DNA of 25,598 nt from an uncultured Rickettsiales bacterium (GCA_900550565.1 URSG01000013.1:1-25598); one strand, 5' to 3'. Counted from the stretch's first letter, positions 1 through 8,428 are shown. The notes: a model not told the origin generated them from the letters alone. Numbers and translations: made by a program.

Positions 1-296
1 TTTTTTATTATTGTGGATTAAAATCGGCCGATTAGGGTCAGGCCCCGGAATGACACATACGAAAACGTCCGCAACGGTGTGACGATACAAGAAACAGTCA
101 ATGACGTGGCCCGATAACACCGACACCCCGGCACTGCGCGCCACCCCGGCTTCCCAGAGGGGAACGCGGTCCGCGACGGTATGACACAGGGGATTTTTAC
201 AAAATCCCACTACACTTTCTCACTCTGTCACTTTATCACTATATCACTATATCACTATATCACTTTCTCACTCTATCACTTTCTCACTCTGTCACT
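1..296. repeat. Gene-free repeat-rich segment with octamer array
   Basis: No convincing gene. From 213 to 296 there are ten and a half head-to-tail octamers of the form CACTNNNT (for example CACTTTCT, CACTCTGT, CACTATAT). Upstream are a perfect hairpin at 190-208 (GGGATTTT, loop TAC, AAAATCCC), two imperfect direct copies of a 17-mer (67-83 and 169-185, differing at two positions), and two copies of CACCCCGGC (124-132, 142-150). On the minus strand a GTCATTCCGGGGCCTGACCC stretch (57-38) resembles dispersed intergenic palindromes known from proteobacteria. I read the segment as intergenic repeat debris; its function is unknown. Confidence 0.7.
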
Positions 297-327
297 AAAA
301 AAACCGCCTGGGTGGGCGGTTTTTTTT
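297..327 (-). terminator. Intrinsic terminator of the 715-residue protein gene
   Basis: Stem ACCGCC/GGCGGT (303-308 with 315-320), flanked by an A-run and a T-run. On the minus strand a U-tract follows the stem. It lies 28 nt past the stop codon of the gene ending at 356. Confidence 0.85.
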
Positions 328-355
328 GGACACCATAAACATAACCATAAATAAA

Positions 356-2503
356 TTACTCTTGGCACGCACCATACGATACGGCAACCGGATAGTTTTC
401 TATGCACACACTGCCCGATGGGGTGCACGCCGCCTTAATCAACTTTATCGTTGGGGCGCCGGCCGGTTGATAGTTCACCTGGGCCGCGGCACACTGTTTC
501 AAATCGGTCAATGTTCCGCACGCCGAACGCCACGTCGCGCAATCAACCACGTTCGCCGTTGGTGCAACCGTATCTGGCAGGTGCAGATTCCATTTCACAT
601 AGAAATCTTTCAGCGAGCCGATTGAATACGATTTACCAAAACTAACCTGTTCCAGACCATCGCCAACCCGACAGTTGATGTTGCTGCGTTCAACAAATGC
701 CGTGATTGCCGTCGCCAAGCCACCTGTTCCGGCACCAACACCGGCACCAATAGCCACACTTTTCGCCATATTAGACTTTTCGCCGTTCAGTATTTCCAAA
801 TCGTCCAACACGCGCCCCAGGCGATTGGCGTCCAGGCGAATATCTGGTTCAGGCATACAACCCGTTTCCGCTTTATCACAATAAAACATCCCGCCGTCTC
901 GTTTCGCGATGTTTATCGGTTTGAACGTGCATTTACCAGTCAGTTCTTCTTTACTTTTTACAAGGACGTCAAAATTACCACGATTTTTGCTATTTTCATC
1001 TATATACCCTTCTGACGTCAACTGGTTAATACACGCTGGCGTTCCTGTTTCGCAATGTGCGGCCAAGAAGTCAGCACACTGTTGCACATTCTTACCCCTA
1101 CACTTTGGAAAAACTTCATTGATAATCGTCTGCAAACTCGCATCTCTTTGCGCGTCCGTCGATATCCAATGGATCGTCAAGGACCAAGTGTTTTTCGTTG
1201 ACACACTGCTGACATTGGCGCATTCGTCCAGTGCCGATATCAACTGGGGGTACATTGTCGCCAGGGCAACGATATTTTCGCATTGTTTGCGATCCAGTTT
1301 TTTAAAATTACTTTCAATTTCGTTGCCGTCATCCAGGTATTCGTTCAAGATTGCAATCTTGCCCGACGCCTTTAACTGTTCGCCCAGTTTTTTCACCTGG
1401 CCTTCATTGCTGCAATCAAAATTGCGCGCACCGTGTCCTGCGATTGCACCAATACCGGCACCAACCAATGTTCCGCCACCGATACCAACAACGGCCGCGG
1501 TGCTGGTCTGGTTCATCAATGAAAATCCAAACAGGTCTTTGTTGCACGTAAATGTGTCGCCGGCCTGTTTCCAGGTTTCGGCCATCTTGTCGTCGCCGGC
1601 TGCGCCAAACAACCAACTGTTTTTAATCTGGCTGTCTTTGTTATAGGCGGCAACACGCAACCAACAATCCGCCGTCGCGGCGTCCCAACGTGCATAGTGA
1701 CCACGCTGGCCATCAACGCCCGGATTATTATCGTTCACCTGGACGCCCTGGGGGTTGCTTTTCACCAAAACATTTCCCTGTTGCTTGTTATACGCGCCGG
1801 TGCGTTTGTTGTATTCGGCCGTCACGTTGCCACTGTTTGCAACCGCATTAAATGACGACCCATACGTATTTTTATCCAACAGACGACATGTGTTTTCCGC
1901 CTGGTTCGGGGTCAGCCCCGTCTTGCGCAAAACAAAGTTATAGTATTCCGGCTGAATCCGACGCGAGTTAAAGTCCAACCACACGTCCGCAGATGTGCGA
2001 TAAATATTTTTGCAATCACGACGCACTGTGCTGATGCACTTTTCCACCTGGACCGTGCACAGCCCCATACCGTTGACGATTGCGTTGCGCAAATCTTCGT
2101 TAAACAAATCGTTCAGACCGCCCGGCAACGCGCCCCCATTGACACAGGACAAAATATCCGTCATACAATTTTCAACCGTGTATGTTGAATTTTTAACGCC
2201 ACCGTCTGGGCATTCTGGGGTTGGTTCTGGATCCGGCTTTGGGTCGTCCGGTTTTGGGTCGTCTGGCTTTGGATCCGGGGTCGGATTTGGCGTTTCAGAC
2301 GGCAAATTAGGCGACATATTCCCCACAGAATTTATTGGCAATGTCGGCATAGACGGCATACGTTCCACCGCAGCATTCGCATTCACAGACGAGCGAACGT
2401 TTGCATACGACGCGCGCCCTGTGGCGGCGTCCGCCCCAGAAACCGTGGCAATCAGCCCCATCAACGCACCCGATATACCAAACATTTTCAGTAAATTCCG
2501 CAT
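356..2503 (-). CDS. Large Cys-rich exported protein of unknown function, 715 aa
   Basis: I recognise no enzymatic domain. Seen: a signal peptide at residues 1-27 (hydrophobic core, AxA-type end near ADAA); a Pro/Asp-rich low-complexity spacer at about 71-98 (PDPKP/DDPKP repeats); then a Cys-rich body. Two Gly/Ala-rich hydrophobic segments with GxxxG spacing, at about 335-358 and 580-603, look like glycine-zipper membrane-interacting segments. Cysteines often occur as C-x6-C pairs (113/120, 149/156, 484/491, 542/549, 655/662, 693/700), as in the 977-residue protein at 3730-6663, which suggests disulfide-bonded periplasmic or surface folding. The ATG is preceded by GGAG six bases upstream. It is divergent from the gene at 2629 and has its own terminator. 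An envelope or surface role is inferred. Confidence 0.85.
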   Translation of the reverse strand: MRNLLKMFGISGALMGLIATVSGADAATGRASYANVRSSVNANAAVERMPSMPTLPINSVGNMSPNLPSETPNPTPDPKPDDPKPDDPKPDPEPTPECPDGGVKNSTYTVENCMTDILSCVNGGALPGGLNDLFNEDLRNAIVNGMGLCTVQVEKCISTVRRDCKNIYRTSADVWLDFNSRRIQPEYYNFVLRKTGLTPNQAENTCRLLDKNTYGSSFNAVANSGNVTAEYNKRTGAYNKQQGNVLVKSNPQGVQVNDNNPGVDGQRGHYARWDAATADCWLRVAAYNKDSQIKNSWLFGAAGDDKMAETWKQAGDTFTCNKDLFGFSLMNQTSTAAVVGIGGGTLVGAGIGAIAGHGARNFDCSNEGQVKKLGEQLKASGKIAILNEYLDDGNEIESNFKKLDRKQCENIVALATMYPQLISALDECANVSSVSTKNTWSLTIHWISTDAQRDASLQTIINEVFPKCRGKNVQQCADFLAAHCETGTPACINQLTSEGYIDENSKNRGNFDVLVKSKEELTGKCTFKPINIAKRDGGMFYCDKAETGCMPEPDIRLDANRLGRVLDDLEILNGEKSNMAKSVAIGAGVGAGTGGLATAITAFVERSNINCRVGDGLEQVSFGKSYSIGSLKDFYVKWNLHLPDTVAPTANVVDCATWRSACGTLTDLKQCAAAQVNYQPAGAPTIKLIKAACTPSGSVCIENYPVAVSYGACQE

Positions 2504-2594
2504 AAAAATCTCCTACTTTTATCCCCATTATTATGCCATAAAAAAGCCCTAAAAAAAAGTTATTTTTAGACAAAAACATCATTTGATTATAACC

Positions 2595-2622
2595 TTGACA
2601 AAAACATAATGTTGTCTATAAT
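2595..2622 (+). promoter_or_regulatory. Consensus sigma-70 promoter with embedded GACAA-N10-TTGTC palindrome
   Basis: TTGACA (2595-2600), a 16-nt spacer, then TATAAT (2617-2622): both boxes match the consensus exactly. The expected +1, seven bases past the -10 box, is 2629, which is the A of the ATG, so the transcript is predicted to be leaderless. GACAA (2597-2601) and TTGTC (2612-2616) form an inverted repeat over the spacer, with the same geometry as in the promoter at 9693-9721. This suggests a shared repressor site. Confidence 0.85.
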
Positions 2623-2628
2623 ATCAAT

Positions 2629-3702
2629 ATGCAAAAAATTACAGACTTTATAAAAACCCAGCGTCACATTATCACGTGGACAATCACATACGTGTTTATA
2701 ATGTGGGCCATATTGCGCGGTCTGTTTAATTTCAATATATTTTCGCCGGTGCATTGGTCATATTTGTTGCATTTGCACCTGCGTGGATTCGCAGGCCTGG
2801 TATTCGGGCTTTTAATTCTGGCGGCGTTGCCGATGTATATCGCAACAACGACACTGATCGCGCGCAATGGCGCACCGTTGTTCAAGGTGCCTGTTCCAAA
2901 ATTCTTGGTGCGTGCGTTTTCTGGTGCGCCCGTTGCGCAACCCGAAAACGACGACGCCGCGTCCACAACCGACGACACAGACACGCCGGCCGACAAACCA
3001 TTGCCGGATAATCTGCCGACTGAATTGCGCAGTGCATTTTTGCGCGCACGCGAACGCGTTGGAAACGAACAGTTTTCATCGTTTGATGTTCGCATTACCG
3101 ACGCAACCCCTGTCCCGGCCGCCGCCCCAAAAACCACGGATACTATGGGCGACCTGCCCTTGCCCAGCGATTTTGACGACGTCAGCAATTTCAGCGATTT
3201 CGCCGGCGACACCATACCCCAGGATTTTGACACACCGCCTGCAACGCCGGGCATATCCGTTCCTGTATTCAAGGACATATCGTTTGACGGATTTGATGAC
3301 GACACCGTCATTGAAATACCAAACACCACCGGCGAAACAATCCCAGACGTCGCGCCCGTGGCAACCGAACCCAAAACAGACCACGCCACATCTGTGACTG
3401 ATTTTCTGGGGGCGCACAATATCCCCATCGTCGCAACCGACAACGATGTCGTTGTCACCAACAAATACGCAATTGCAACACACGACGACCCCAGTTTCTG
3501 GGTTGCCGACGCAGACACCTGGTTCGCCACCGGCCGTCAAAAGCCGTCACCTGTTGCCGCCGCAATCCGGGTTGCCACTGCGCATAATGTGACGCCTGTT
3601 TTGTATTTGGCGTGTGACAAGATTATGAACATCGCCACCCGTCGCAGTGACTGGGAAAAATCCGGCGTTATCATTACAAGTGATTTAGGAATTTTGTTAT
3701 AA
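2629..3702 (+). CDS. Two-TM membrane protein with acidic linker, unknown function, 357 aa
   Basis: Not assigned to a family. Seen: a short basic N-terminus; two hydrophobic segments at about 13-34 and 52-76; a long Asp/Thr/Pro-rich, probably disordered acidic linker at about 100-250; and a C-terminal alpha/beta-like domain at about 255-357 with alternating hydrophobic strands (NIPIVATDNDVVVTN, TPVLYLACD, SGVIITSD). The last part resembles small nuclease-like or nucleotide-binding folds, but no catalytic signature is clear. With both termini probably cytoplasmic, the C-domain would be tethered to the inner membrane. No Shine-Dalgarno precedes the ATG; the promoter position predicts a leaderless mRNA. 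It converges on the 977-residue gene, and the two share a terminator. Confidence 0.85.
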   Translation: MQKITDFIKTQRHIITWTITYVFIMWAILRGLFNFNIFSPVHWSYLLHLHLRGFAGLVFGLLILAALPMYIATTTLIARNGAPLFKVPVPKFLVRAFSGAPVAQPENDDAASTTDDTDTPADKPLPDNLPTELRSAFLRARERVGNEQFSSFDVRITDATPVPAAAPKTTDTMGDLPLPSDFDDVSNFSDFAGDTIPQDFDTPPATPGISVPVFKDISFDGFDDDTVIEIPNTTGETIPDVAPVATEPKTDHATSVTDFLGAHNIPIVATDNDVVVTNKYAIATHDDPSFWVADADTWFATGRQKPSPVAAAIRVATAHNVTPVLYLACDKIMNIATRRSDWEKSGVIITSDLGILL

Positions 3703-3728
3703 AAAACGCCCAAACGGGCGTTTTTTTT
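3701..3728. terminator. Bidirectional terminator between convergent genes
   Basis: A6, CGCCC, loop AAAC, GGGCG, T8. The hairpin has A- and T-runs on opposite sides, so it works for both strands. It begins inside the stop codon of the plus gene ending at 3702 and ends 1 nt before the stop codon of the minus gene at 3730. Confidence 0.9.
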
Positions 3729-3729
3729 A

Positions 3730-6663
3730 CTAGAACTGGGTATCCGTGCAGGTTTCTTTTGAATCTTCCCAAGATTTACAATATTTACTGCCGAACAGCG
3801 GACTGCCTGTTTTGCCACATTTTTGTGCGCGAACGCATTTATGGCAATTCAATGTTTCCCAATCAAACGTGGACGTGATTGTTTCTTTGTAGTTCCACTG
3901 GTTTAACTGTTTTGAACCAATCAGTTCGCCACGGCCACCACCGTCGGCACCATTGGCACCACCACCGATATTACCGGTCAAACCAATACCTGCGGTCAAA
4001 ACACCTGCACCAGCAACGATGGCCGCCTTAGATATAGCGGCGCCGGCAATTGTCACTGACGCCCCACCAGTGAACGGTATCGCGACCGCAGCACCAACCA
4101 ACGCCGTTGCCGCCATTATTTTGCCAAACGCACCTTTTGGTGGATTTGGGGACTTTGGCAATGACGATGCGTCTGCAAACGTCACACAGGCCACACGCGC
4201 AATTTCACGACGCGCGTCCAGTGCATTTTTACCCTGGATTTCCGCCATACGTTCACCCAACGTCGCATAATCTTTCAGCATTTGGGTATTTAATTTGTCA
4301 TATTTCGCATAGTAATTATCCTTGGCCACCTTTAATGCGTGCGTTGCAATAATCATACGCATTTGTTTGGTCAGACCCGGAAAACGCGCATTATCGCTGG
4401 ATCTGCTGCTGATACGGTCGCGAACTTCACGATTACTGCGTTTCATACCCTGGACCTCGCGTCCGGTCATACAGTATTGCACGGTTGGGTCCGCCTCTAT
4501 TGCATTGATTGCGACATCAATGTTTTTCTGCAACACCGCCAATTCAGATTTTACCTTTTCCTTTTGCGCGTCAGACATAGAACTGCCGTCTATTTTTTTC
4601 AGGTATTCATCAACGCTGGACACTTTGCCGTTTTCATCAATATCAACACTTTCCCAGTATATCGTTCCGTCCAGAACGCCTGCAAACGGGGTGACCGGCC
4701 CCAGTTCTGCACTGGTTGAACCATCAACACGCCCCAATTCAGAATCTTGAATCTGGGATATGTCGGTGCGACATTTAGAATAATTTATATCCAATGAATT
4801 ATCCGAACTGGAATATTCACAAATCTTGTATTCCAATGAACGCGCGCCGATATTGTCATCGGTTGTTAAACCGTTGCAATCTTCGGTATCGCCACAGACC
4901 TTTATCATTGCGGCATTGGCGGCATTTTGACACTGAACCAGCATACTGTTATCAATGTTTAACATAATACCCTGGACCATATCGGCCAACTGGTCATAGA
5001 CTGCATCGCCACGAATTTCGTTTTCGCCATAAACCTGTTGACAGCCAACCAACTTGTCATACGGGCACATACGTATAATCGTATCTGTGTCCAATCCGAC
5101 GCATTGTGTATAATCCTTGCCACATCTGTCATCAGATTGCAGACAGGACTTGACTTCCTGGGTACAGGAATCAACACGCATAGACGCCAACCGCGCGACA
5201 ACGAAACCCCAAATCTGTGATTCTGCGGCCTTGGCCGATGATGATGCGTCAATACCGCACGCGTTCAGCGGAATCTTGCACAGACTAAGGACAGTATCTG
5301 GTCTGGTTAAACAAAGGTCATACGAACCATCTGGGTCATTTGGGTCAATGGTGTCTTTACATGCCTTTTGAAAACACGACGATATAGAAGAGATGCACGA
5401 TTGTCTGGCGTTGTCTTCTGCGATAAGTTCAGCCGATTTAATCTGGGGCGCAACCTCGCGCAAAAAGGTGTCCCAAACCTGGTCTGCAACGGCAACGCAT
5501 TGTTTCGTGACGTTTTCACACAACGGCTTTTTTGAAACCAGCGCGTCATACGTTGACGTTGAAATTTCAATCGTTGTTGTTGCGCCAACGATTGAATACG
5601 TTTTGTTTTTACTGCGACGGCTTTTATTGATATTGGTATTATCAGACGCCACAACCGATGCGCATTTTGAAAAATCGTCGCCACAACCGCCGGTTGTAAT
5701 CATACAGTTTTTAAATTCAACCGCGCATTGCCCCAGGTCGTATTTGTTGGCCGTGCGATATTGTTCCAGTGCCGCCTCGCGCAGGGCCTTTTCCGCCGTT
5801 GACAACTTATTTACACTGGCATTTTTCTGTTGCTTTAAACTGTTTTCGTATGCGGCACAATCAGACTTTACCCGTTGCGAATACATCATCTGCAACATAG
5901 AAATTTCACCGGCACATTCAGGTATTTGTGCCGCGCAAATCTGGTGCGATGCGCGACGCAACGCGTCACCTGTTTTGCCGTCTATGCTGACACCATCTTC
6001 GTCCGCCCATATATCGTCGTCACTGTTAAAATCGGCCGACGTATCCCACATCGTCAAATCCAGTGATTTACGCGTACTCTTTTTATCATTGTCCCCACGC
6101 AAATCAGCCGCCACCGCATTTGCCGCCGAAATCGCCGCATCGGCGTCCGCGCCCATTTCAATTCGTTCAACGCCCGTGGTTGCCATCTGGTATGATTGCT
6201 GGTCTAACTTCTCTATCTCGGCCAGGACAGAATCCAGTTCTGCGTTTTTATCACTGCACAAACAACGTCCACCGTTGGCGTTATCAATCATACAAAATGA
6301 ATCCATACAGCCATCATATTTTTGCTGGCACGCCTCGCTAACGACAACATTTTTGGTGGCCGACACAACCTTGGTCCCAGTGCCGATAACTTTCTGTGTG
6401 ACGCCGGCACGCGCAACAACCCCCTGGCCAGACGCCTGGGGCGTGGCACTGCGCGATACGATTGTGCGCCCGGATGTCGCACTGCGCGCCGACGCCACCT
6501 GGGACGCAGTATTTACATTACGGGGCGTTGCACTGCGCGCCGTCGCCGCCTGGGACGCGCCAGAATTCGCTGCATTTTGACCACGCCGTTGAATCGGGGC
6601 GGCAGCATCTGCGGCAGTCAAAAATCCAGCAATCAACATAGAAAAAACAGCAAACTTTTTCAT
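3730..6663 (-). CDS. Very large Cys-rich exported protein with Cys-heptad modules, 977 aa
   Basis: Family not recognised. Seen: a signal peptide at 1-21; a low-complexity N-region at 37-76 with repeats of the type SQxAxARSAT; a Cys-rich body at 112-635; a helical, probably coiled region at about 685-825; a Gly/Ala hydrophobic stretch at about 845-905; and a Cys-rich C-terminal tail at 940-972. The clearest signal is C-x6-C spacing. Residues 313/320/327/334 and 500/507/514/521 each place four cysteines exactly seven apart (CAVEFKNC..., CTQEVKSC...), and C-x6-C also occurs at 112/119, 382/389, 423/430 and 462/469. This fits a disulfide-rich periplasmic or surface protein. The ATG follows AGGAAGGG. 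It shares style and the Gly-rich hydrophobic element with the 715-residue protein at 356-2503. Confidence 0.85.
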   Translation of the reverse strand: MKKFAVFSMLIAGFLTAADAAAPIQRRGQNAANSGASQAATARSATPRNVNTASQVASARSATSGRTIVSRSATPQASGQGVVARAGVTQKVIGTGTKVVSATKNVVVSEACQQKYDGCMDSFCMIDNANGGRCLCSDKNAELDSVLAEIEKLDQQSYQMATTGVERIEMGADADAAISAANAVAADLRGDNDKKSTRKSLDLTMWDTSADFNSDDDIWADEDGVSIDGKTGDALRRASHQICAAQIPECAGEISMLQMMYSQRVKSDCAAYENSLKQQKNASVNKLSTAEKALREAALEQYRTANKYDLGQCAVEFKNCMITTGGCGDDFSKCASVVASDNTNINKSRRSKNKTYSIVGATTTIEISTSTYDALVSKKPLCENVTKQCVAVADQVWDTFLREVAPQIKSAELIAEDNARQSCISSISSCFQKACKDTIDPNDPDGSYDLCLTRPDTVLSLCKIPLNACGIDASSSAKAAESQIWGFVVARLASMRVDSCTQEVKSCLQSDDRCGKDYTQCVGLDTDTIIRMCPYDKLVGCQQVYGENEIRGDAVYDQLADMVQGIMLNIDNSMLVQCQNAANAAMIKVCGDTEDCNGLTTDDNIGARSLEYKICEYSSSDNSLDINYSKCRTDISQIQDSELGRVDGSTSAELGPVTPFAGVLDGTIYWESVDIDENGKVSSVDEYLKKIDGSSMSDAQKEKVKSELAVLQKNIDVAINAIEADPTVQYCMTGREVQGMKRSNREVRDRISSRSSDNARFPGLTKQMRMIIATHALKVAKDNYYAKYDKLNTQMLKDYATLGERMAEIQGKNALDARREIARVACVTFADASSLPKSPNPPKGAFGKIMAATALVGAAVAIPFTGGASVTIAGAAISKAAIVAGAGVLTAGIGLTGNIGGGANGADGGGRGELIGSKQLNQWNYKETITSTFDWETLNCHKCVRAQKCGKTGSPLFGSKYCKSWEDSKETCTDTQF

Positions 6664-6747
6664 ATTATGAACCCTTCCTAGTCATCTGATTTTATCATAA
6701 AAACCGGCCCAATAAAAGCATCTTTTTATATATTCCTATTTGCGGAC

Positions 6748-6775
6748 TTGACGTTTTTTATTTTTGTGCTATTTC
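6748..6775 (+). promoter_or_regulatory. Probable sigma-70 promoter of the BtaA-like gene
   Basis: TTGACG (6748-6753), a 16-nt spacer, then TATTTC (6770-6775) preceded by TGC, an extended -10 arrangement. Predicted start is near 6782, leaving a leader of about 24 nt. Confidence 0.55.
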
Positions 6776-6805
6776 TGATAAGAACAATACCCAGGAAACA
6801 CAATT

Positions 6806-7555
6806 ATGGAAAACTTTTATATTCCTGCATACACCGTGACAAACGAAGATTGGCGTTGGGCGCGCGAAATAACACGTGATGCAACATCTGTGCTGACCGT
6901 CGCCGGCAGTGGCGACCAGGCCCTGACCTATCGTTTGACCGGGGCAAAAACAGTTGACACATACGACATCACAAAATGCGCCGGCATATTGCAAGAAATA
7001 AAAACCGCCGCAATTCCAATTATGTCACGTCCAGAATATTACCAGTTATTACGCGAATTACGTCGCTGCACAAACGCGCTGAATTTGGCCAGTATGGAAC
7101 GCGTTATTCCACGTATGCGCCCCCAGACGATTGACTTGATGCGCGACAAAATCGGCGCAATCGCGTTCAATCGCGGTTCACGCGTTGATGCGTTTCCTGA
7201 AAACTTGTTCACAGACGACGAATATAAACGCCTGCAACAAATAATCACAGGGCCGTTCAAGTTTTTGAATTGCGACATCGCCAATTTGCGACATCACACG
7301 ACGCAACAATACGATTTAATTGATATATCAAACATATTTGACTATGGCTATGAACGTCCAGCGCAAATCAAAATATTGACCCAGTTGGCCCAATGTCTGG
7401 CACCCCAGGGTCGGATTATTTCAATGCCACAATCAAATAATTTTTCGTATGATAAATTTAAAATTGAATTGGAAAACGGAAACGTCCTGGCGCACGAAAA
7501 AAGTGTGTATAAAACCTGTTTTGACCGAATGAATATATTCCAGCGCACACGATAA
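6806..7555 (+). CDS. BtaA/DUF3419-like SAM-dependent transferase
   Basis: Class I SAM-binding fold: motif I VLTVAGSGDQAL (29-40), an acidic motif-II strand VDTYDIT (50-56) followed by a helix with EIKTAAI, and the late motif YDLIDISNIFDY (169-180) typical of the DUF3419/BtaA group. BtaA transfers the 3-amino-3-carboxypropyl group of SAM to diacylglycerol in betaine-lipid synthesis. At 249 residues this protein is clearly shorter than characterised BtaA (nearer 400), so substrate and reaction are uncertain. No btaB-like methyltransferase is adjacent. AGGAAA precedes the ATG. The gene converges on rplQ and shares its terminator. Family-level call fairly sure; function inferred. Confidence 0.65.
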   Translation: MENFYIPAYTVTNEDWRWAREITRDATSVLTVAGSGDQALTYRLTGAKTVDTYDITKCAGILQEIKTAAIPIMSRPEYYQLLRELRRCTNALNLASMERVIPRMRPQTIDLMRDKIGAIAFNRGSRVDAFPENLFTDDEYKRLQQIITGPFKFLNCDIANLRHHTTQQYDLIDISNIFDYGYERPAQIKILTQLAQCLAPQGRIISMPQSNNFSYDKFKIELENGNVLAHEKSVYKTCFDRMNIFQRTR

Positions 7556-7580
7556 AAAACGCCCCGATTGGGGCGTTTTT
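7554..7580. terminator. Bidirectional terminator between BtaA-like gene and rplQ
   Basis: CGCCCC, loop GATT, GGGGCG (7560-7575), with an A-run on the left and T5 on the right. It serves the plus gene ending at 7555 and the rpoA-rplQ transcript on the minus strand. Confidence 0.9.
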
Positions 7581-7624
7581 CAAAATAAAATTATATCTGG
7601 ACGTCGCAATGCGCCCATAAAATT

Positions 7625-8170
7625 TTATTTACCGGTTGCACGGCGTTTCACTGCAACAGTTTTTGTTGCGCCTGACGCTTTTGCAGCCTTTGGGGCATCT
7701 TTGGCCACCTTGACAGATGGTTTTTCCGCCTTTTCTTTTGTGGCGGCTGGTGCCTGGGCAGCGGCTTCGTCAGCGGCGGCCGGTTTTACAACCTTTTTCG
7801 CGTTAACATCACGGTCAACCAATTCAATAATCGCCATCGGCGCAGCATCACCATAACGGAAACCGGCCTTTAATACGCGGGTATATCCACCCGGGCGTTT
7901 TGCATAGCGTGGGCCCAAAACTGTGAACAATTTTTTCACTGTGGCCGATGAATTGTTGCCCAATTCAGACGCTGTCAAACGACGATTGGCAACTGTGTCA
8001 ACCTTGGCGCGAGTAATCAGTTTTTCAACAACGCTGCGCAAATCTTTTGCCTTGGGCAATGTTGTTTTGATTTGTTCTTTTTCAATCAAGTTTTTCGCCA
8101 AGCCAACCATCAGTGCTTTGCGTGCGTTTGTGTCGCGATTAAATGTGCGACCTGCTTTTGCGTGTCTCAT
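7625..8170 (-). CDS. rplQ: 50S ribosomal protein L17 (bL17) with long Ala/Lys tail
   Basis: L17 lies near the exit of the peptide tunnel on the large subunit. The start MRHAKAGRTFNRD matches the family N-terminus and follows AAGGAG, so I chose 8170 over an upstream in-frame codon. Conserved core at 1-123, including GPRYAKRPGGYTRV and PMAIIELVDRD. Residues 124-181 form an Ala/Lys/Pro-rich low-complexity tail, longer than usual (the E. coli protein is about 127 residues), probably disordered and RNA-binding. It is the last gene of the rpoA-rplQ unit. A 340-nt structured spacer separates it from rpoA, which is unusual for this pair. Confidence 0.96.
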   Translation of the reverse strand: MRHAKAGRTFNRDTNARKALMVGLAKNLIEKEQIKTTLPKAKDLRSVVEKLITRAKVDTVANRRLTASELGNNSSATVKKLFTVLGPRYAKRPGGYTRVLKAGFRYGDAAPMAIIELVDRDVNAKKVVKPAAADEAAAQAPAATKEKAEKPSVKVAKDAPKAAKASGATKTVAVKRRATGK

Positions 8171-8329
8171 CAGATTACTCCTTTGTATTTTTGTTTCTGC
8201 CCCAGACCATCTGGGGATTTTATTGAGACGCCACACCCTGATTCACACCAGCAGTGTGGGATTTAATATGCCAGGAAAATTATTCAATCCCAGCATATCT
8301 AGAAAATAAATTATGTGAGATTATTGGAG

Positions 8330-8379
8330 GCGATTGACGGTTCGCAGTGTAGTCGCCCTACATAAGAACCGGCAATCGC
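8330..8379 (-). repeat. Alpha-operon hairpin A (TGTAG..CTACACT apex)
   Basis: Plus-strand stem GCGATTG/CAATCGC and CGGTTC/GAACCG, enclosing AGTGTAGTCGCCCTACATAA (8346-8365). In mRNA sense the apex is TTATGTAG, loop GGCGA, CTACACT. The apex is nearly identical to hairpin B while the stems are unrelated. Confidence 0.85.
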
Positions 8380-8428
8380 GACAAGAGTCCACAGAATTTA
8401 TTTCAGAAAATTATCAGAACATACCAGA

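Noticed and set aside
213..296. CRISPR-like array
   Set aside because: Period is only eight bases with no spacers; it is a simple tandem repeat.
909..1646. Plus-strand open frame (245 codons) opposite the 715-residue gene
   Set aside because: Composition follows the complementary gene; no start signal and no recognisable domain.
2586..2618. A mirror-image promoter for the 715-residue gene using minus-strand TAGACA and TATAAT
   Set aside because: The boxes are 21 nt apart, too far for a normal sigma-70 promoter.
2664..3530. Minus-strand open frame (288 codons) opposite the two-TM protein
   Set aside because: Ser/Val-rich shadow of the Asp/Thr-rich linker; the plus strand has a consensus promoter.
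5393..6580. Long plus-strand open frame (395 codons) opposite the 977-residue gene
   Set aside because: Antisense shadow: no Shine-Dalgarno, no protein-like features, and the opposite strand has a signal peptide and ordered Cys repeats.
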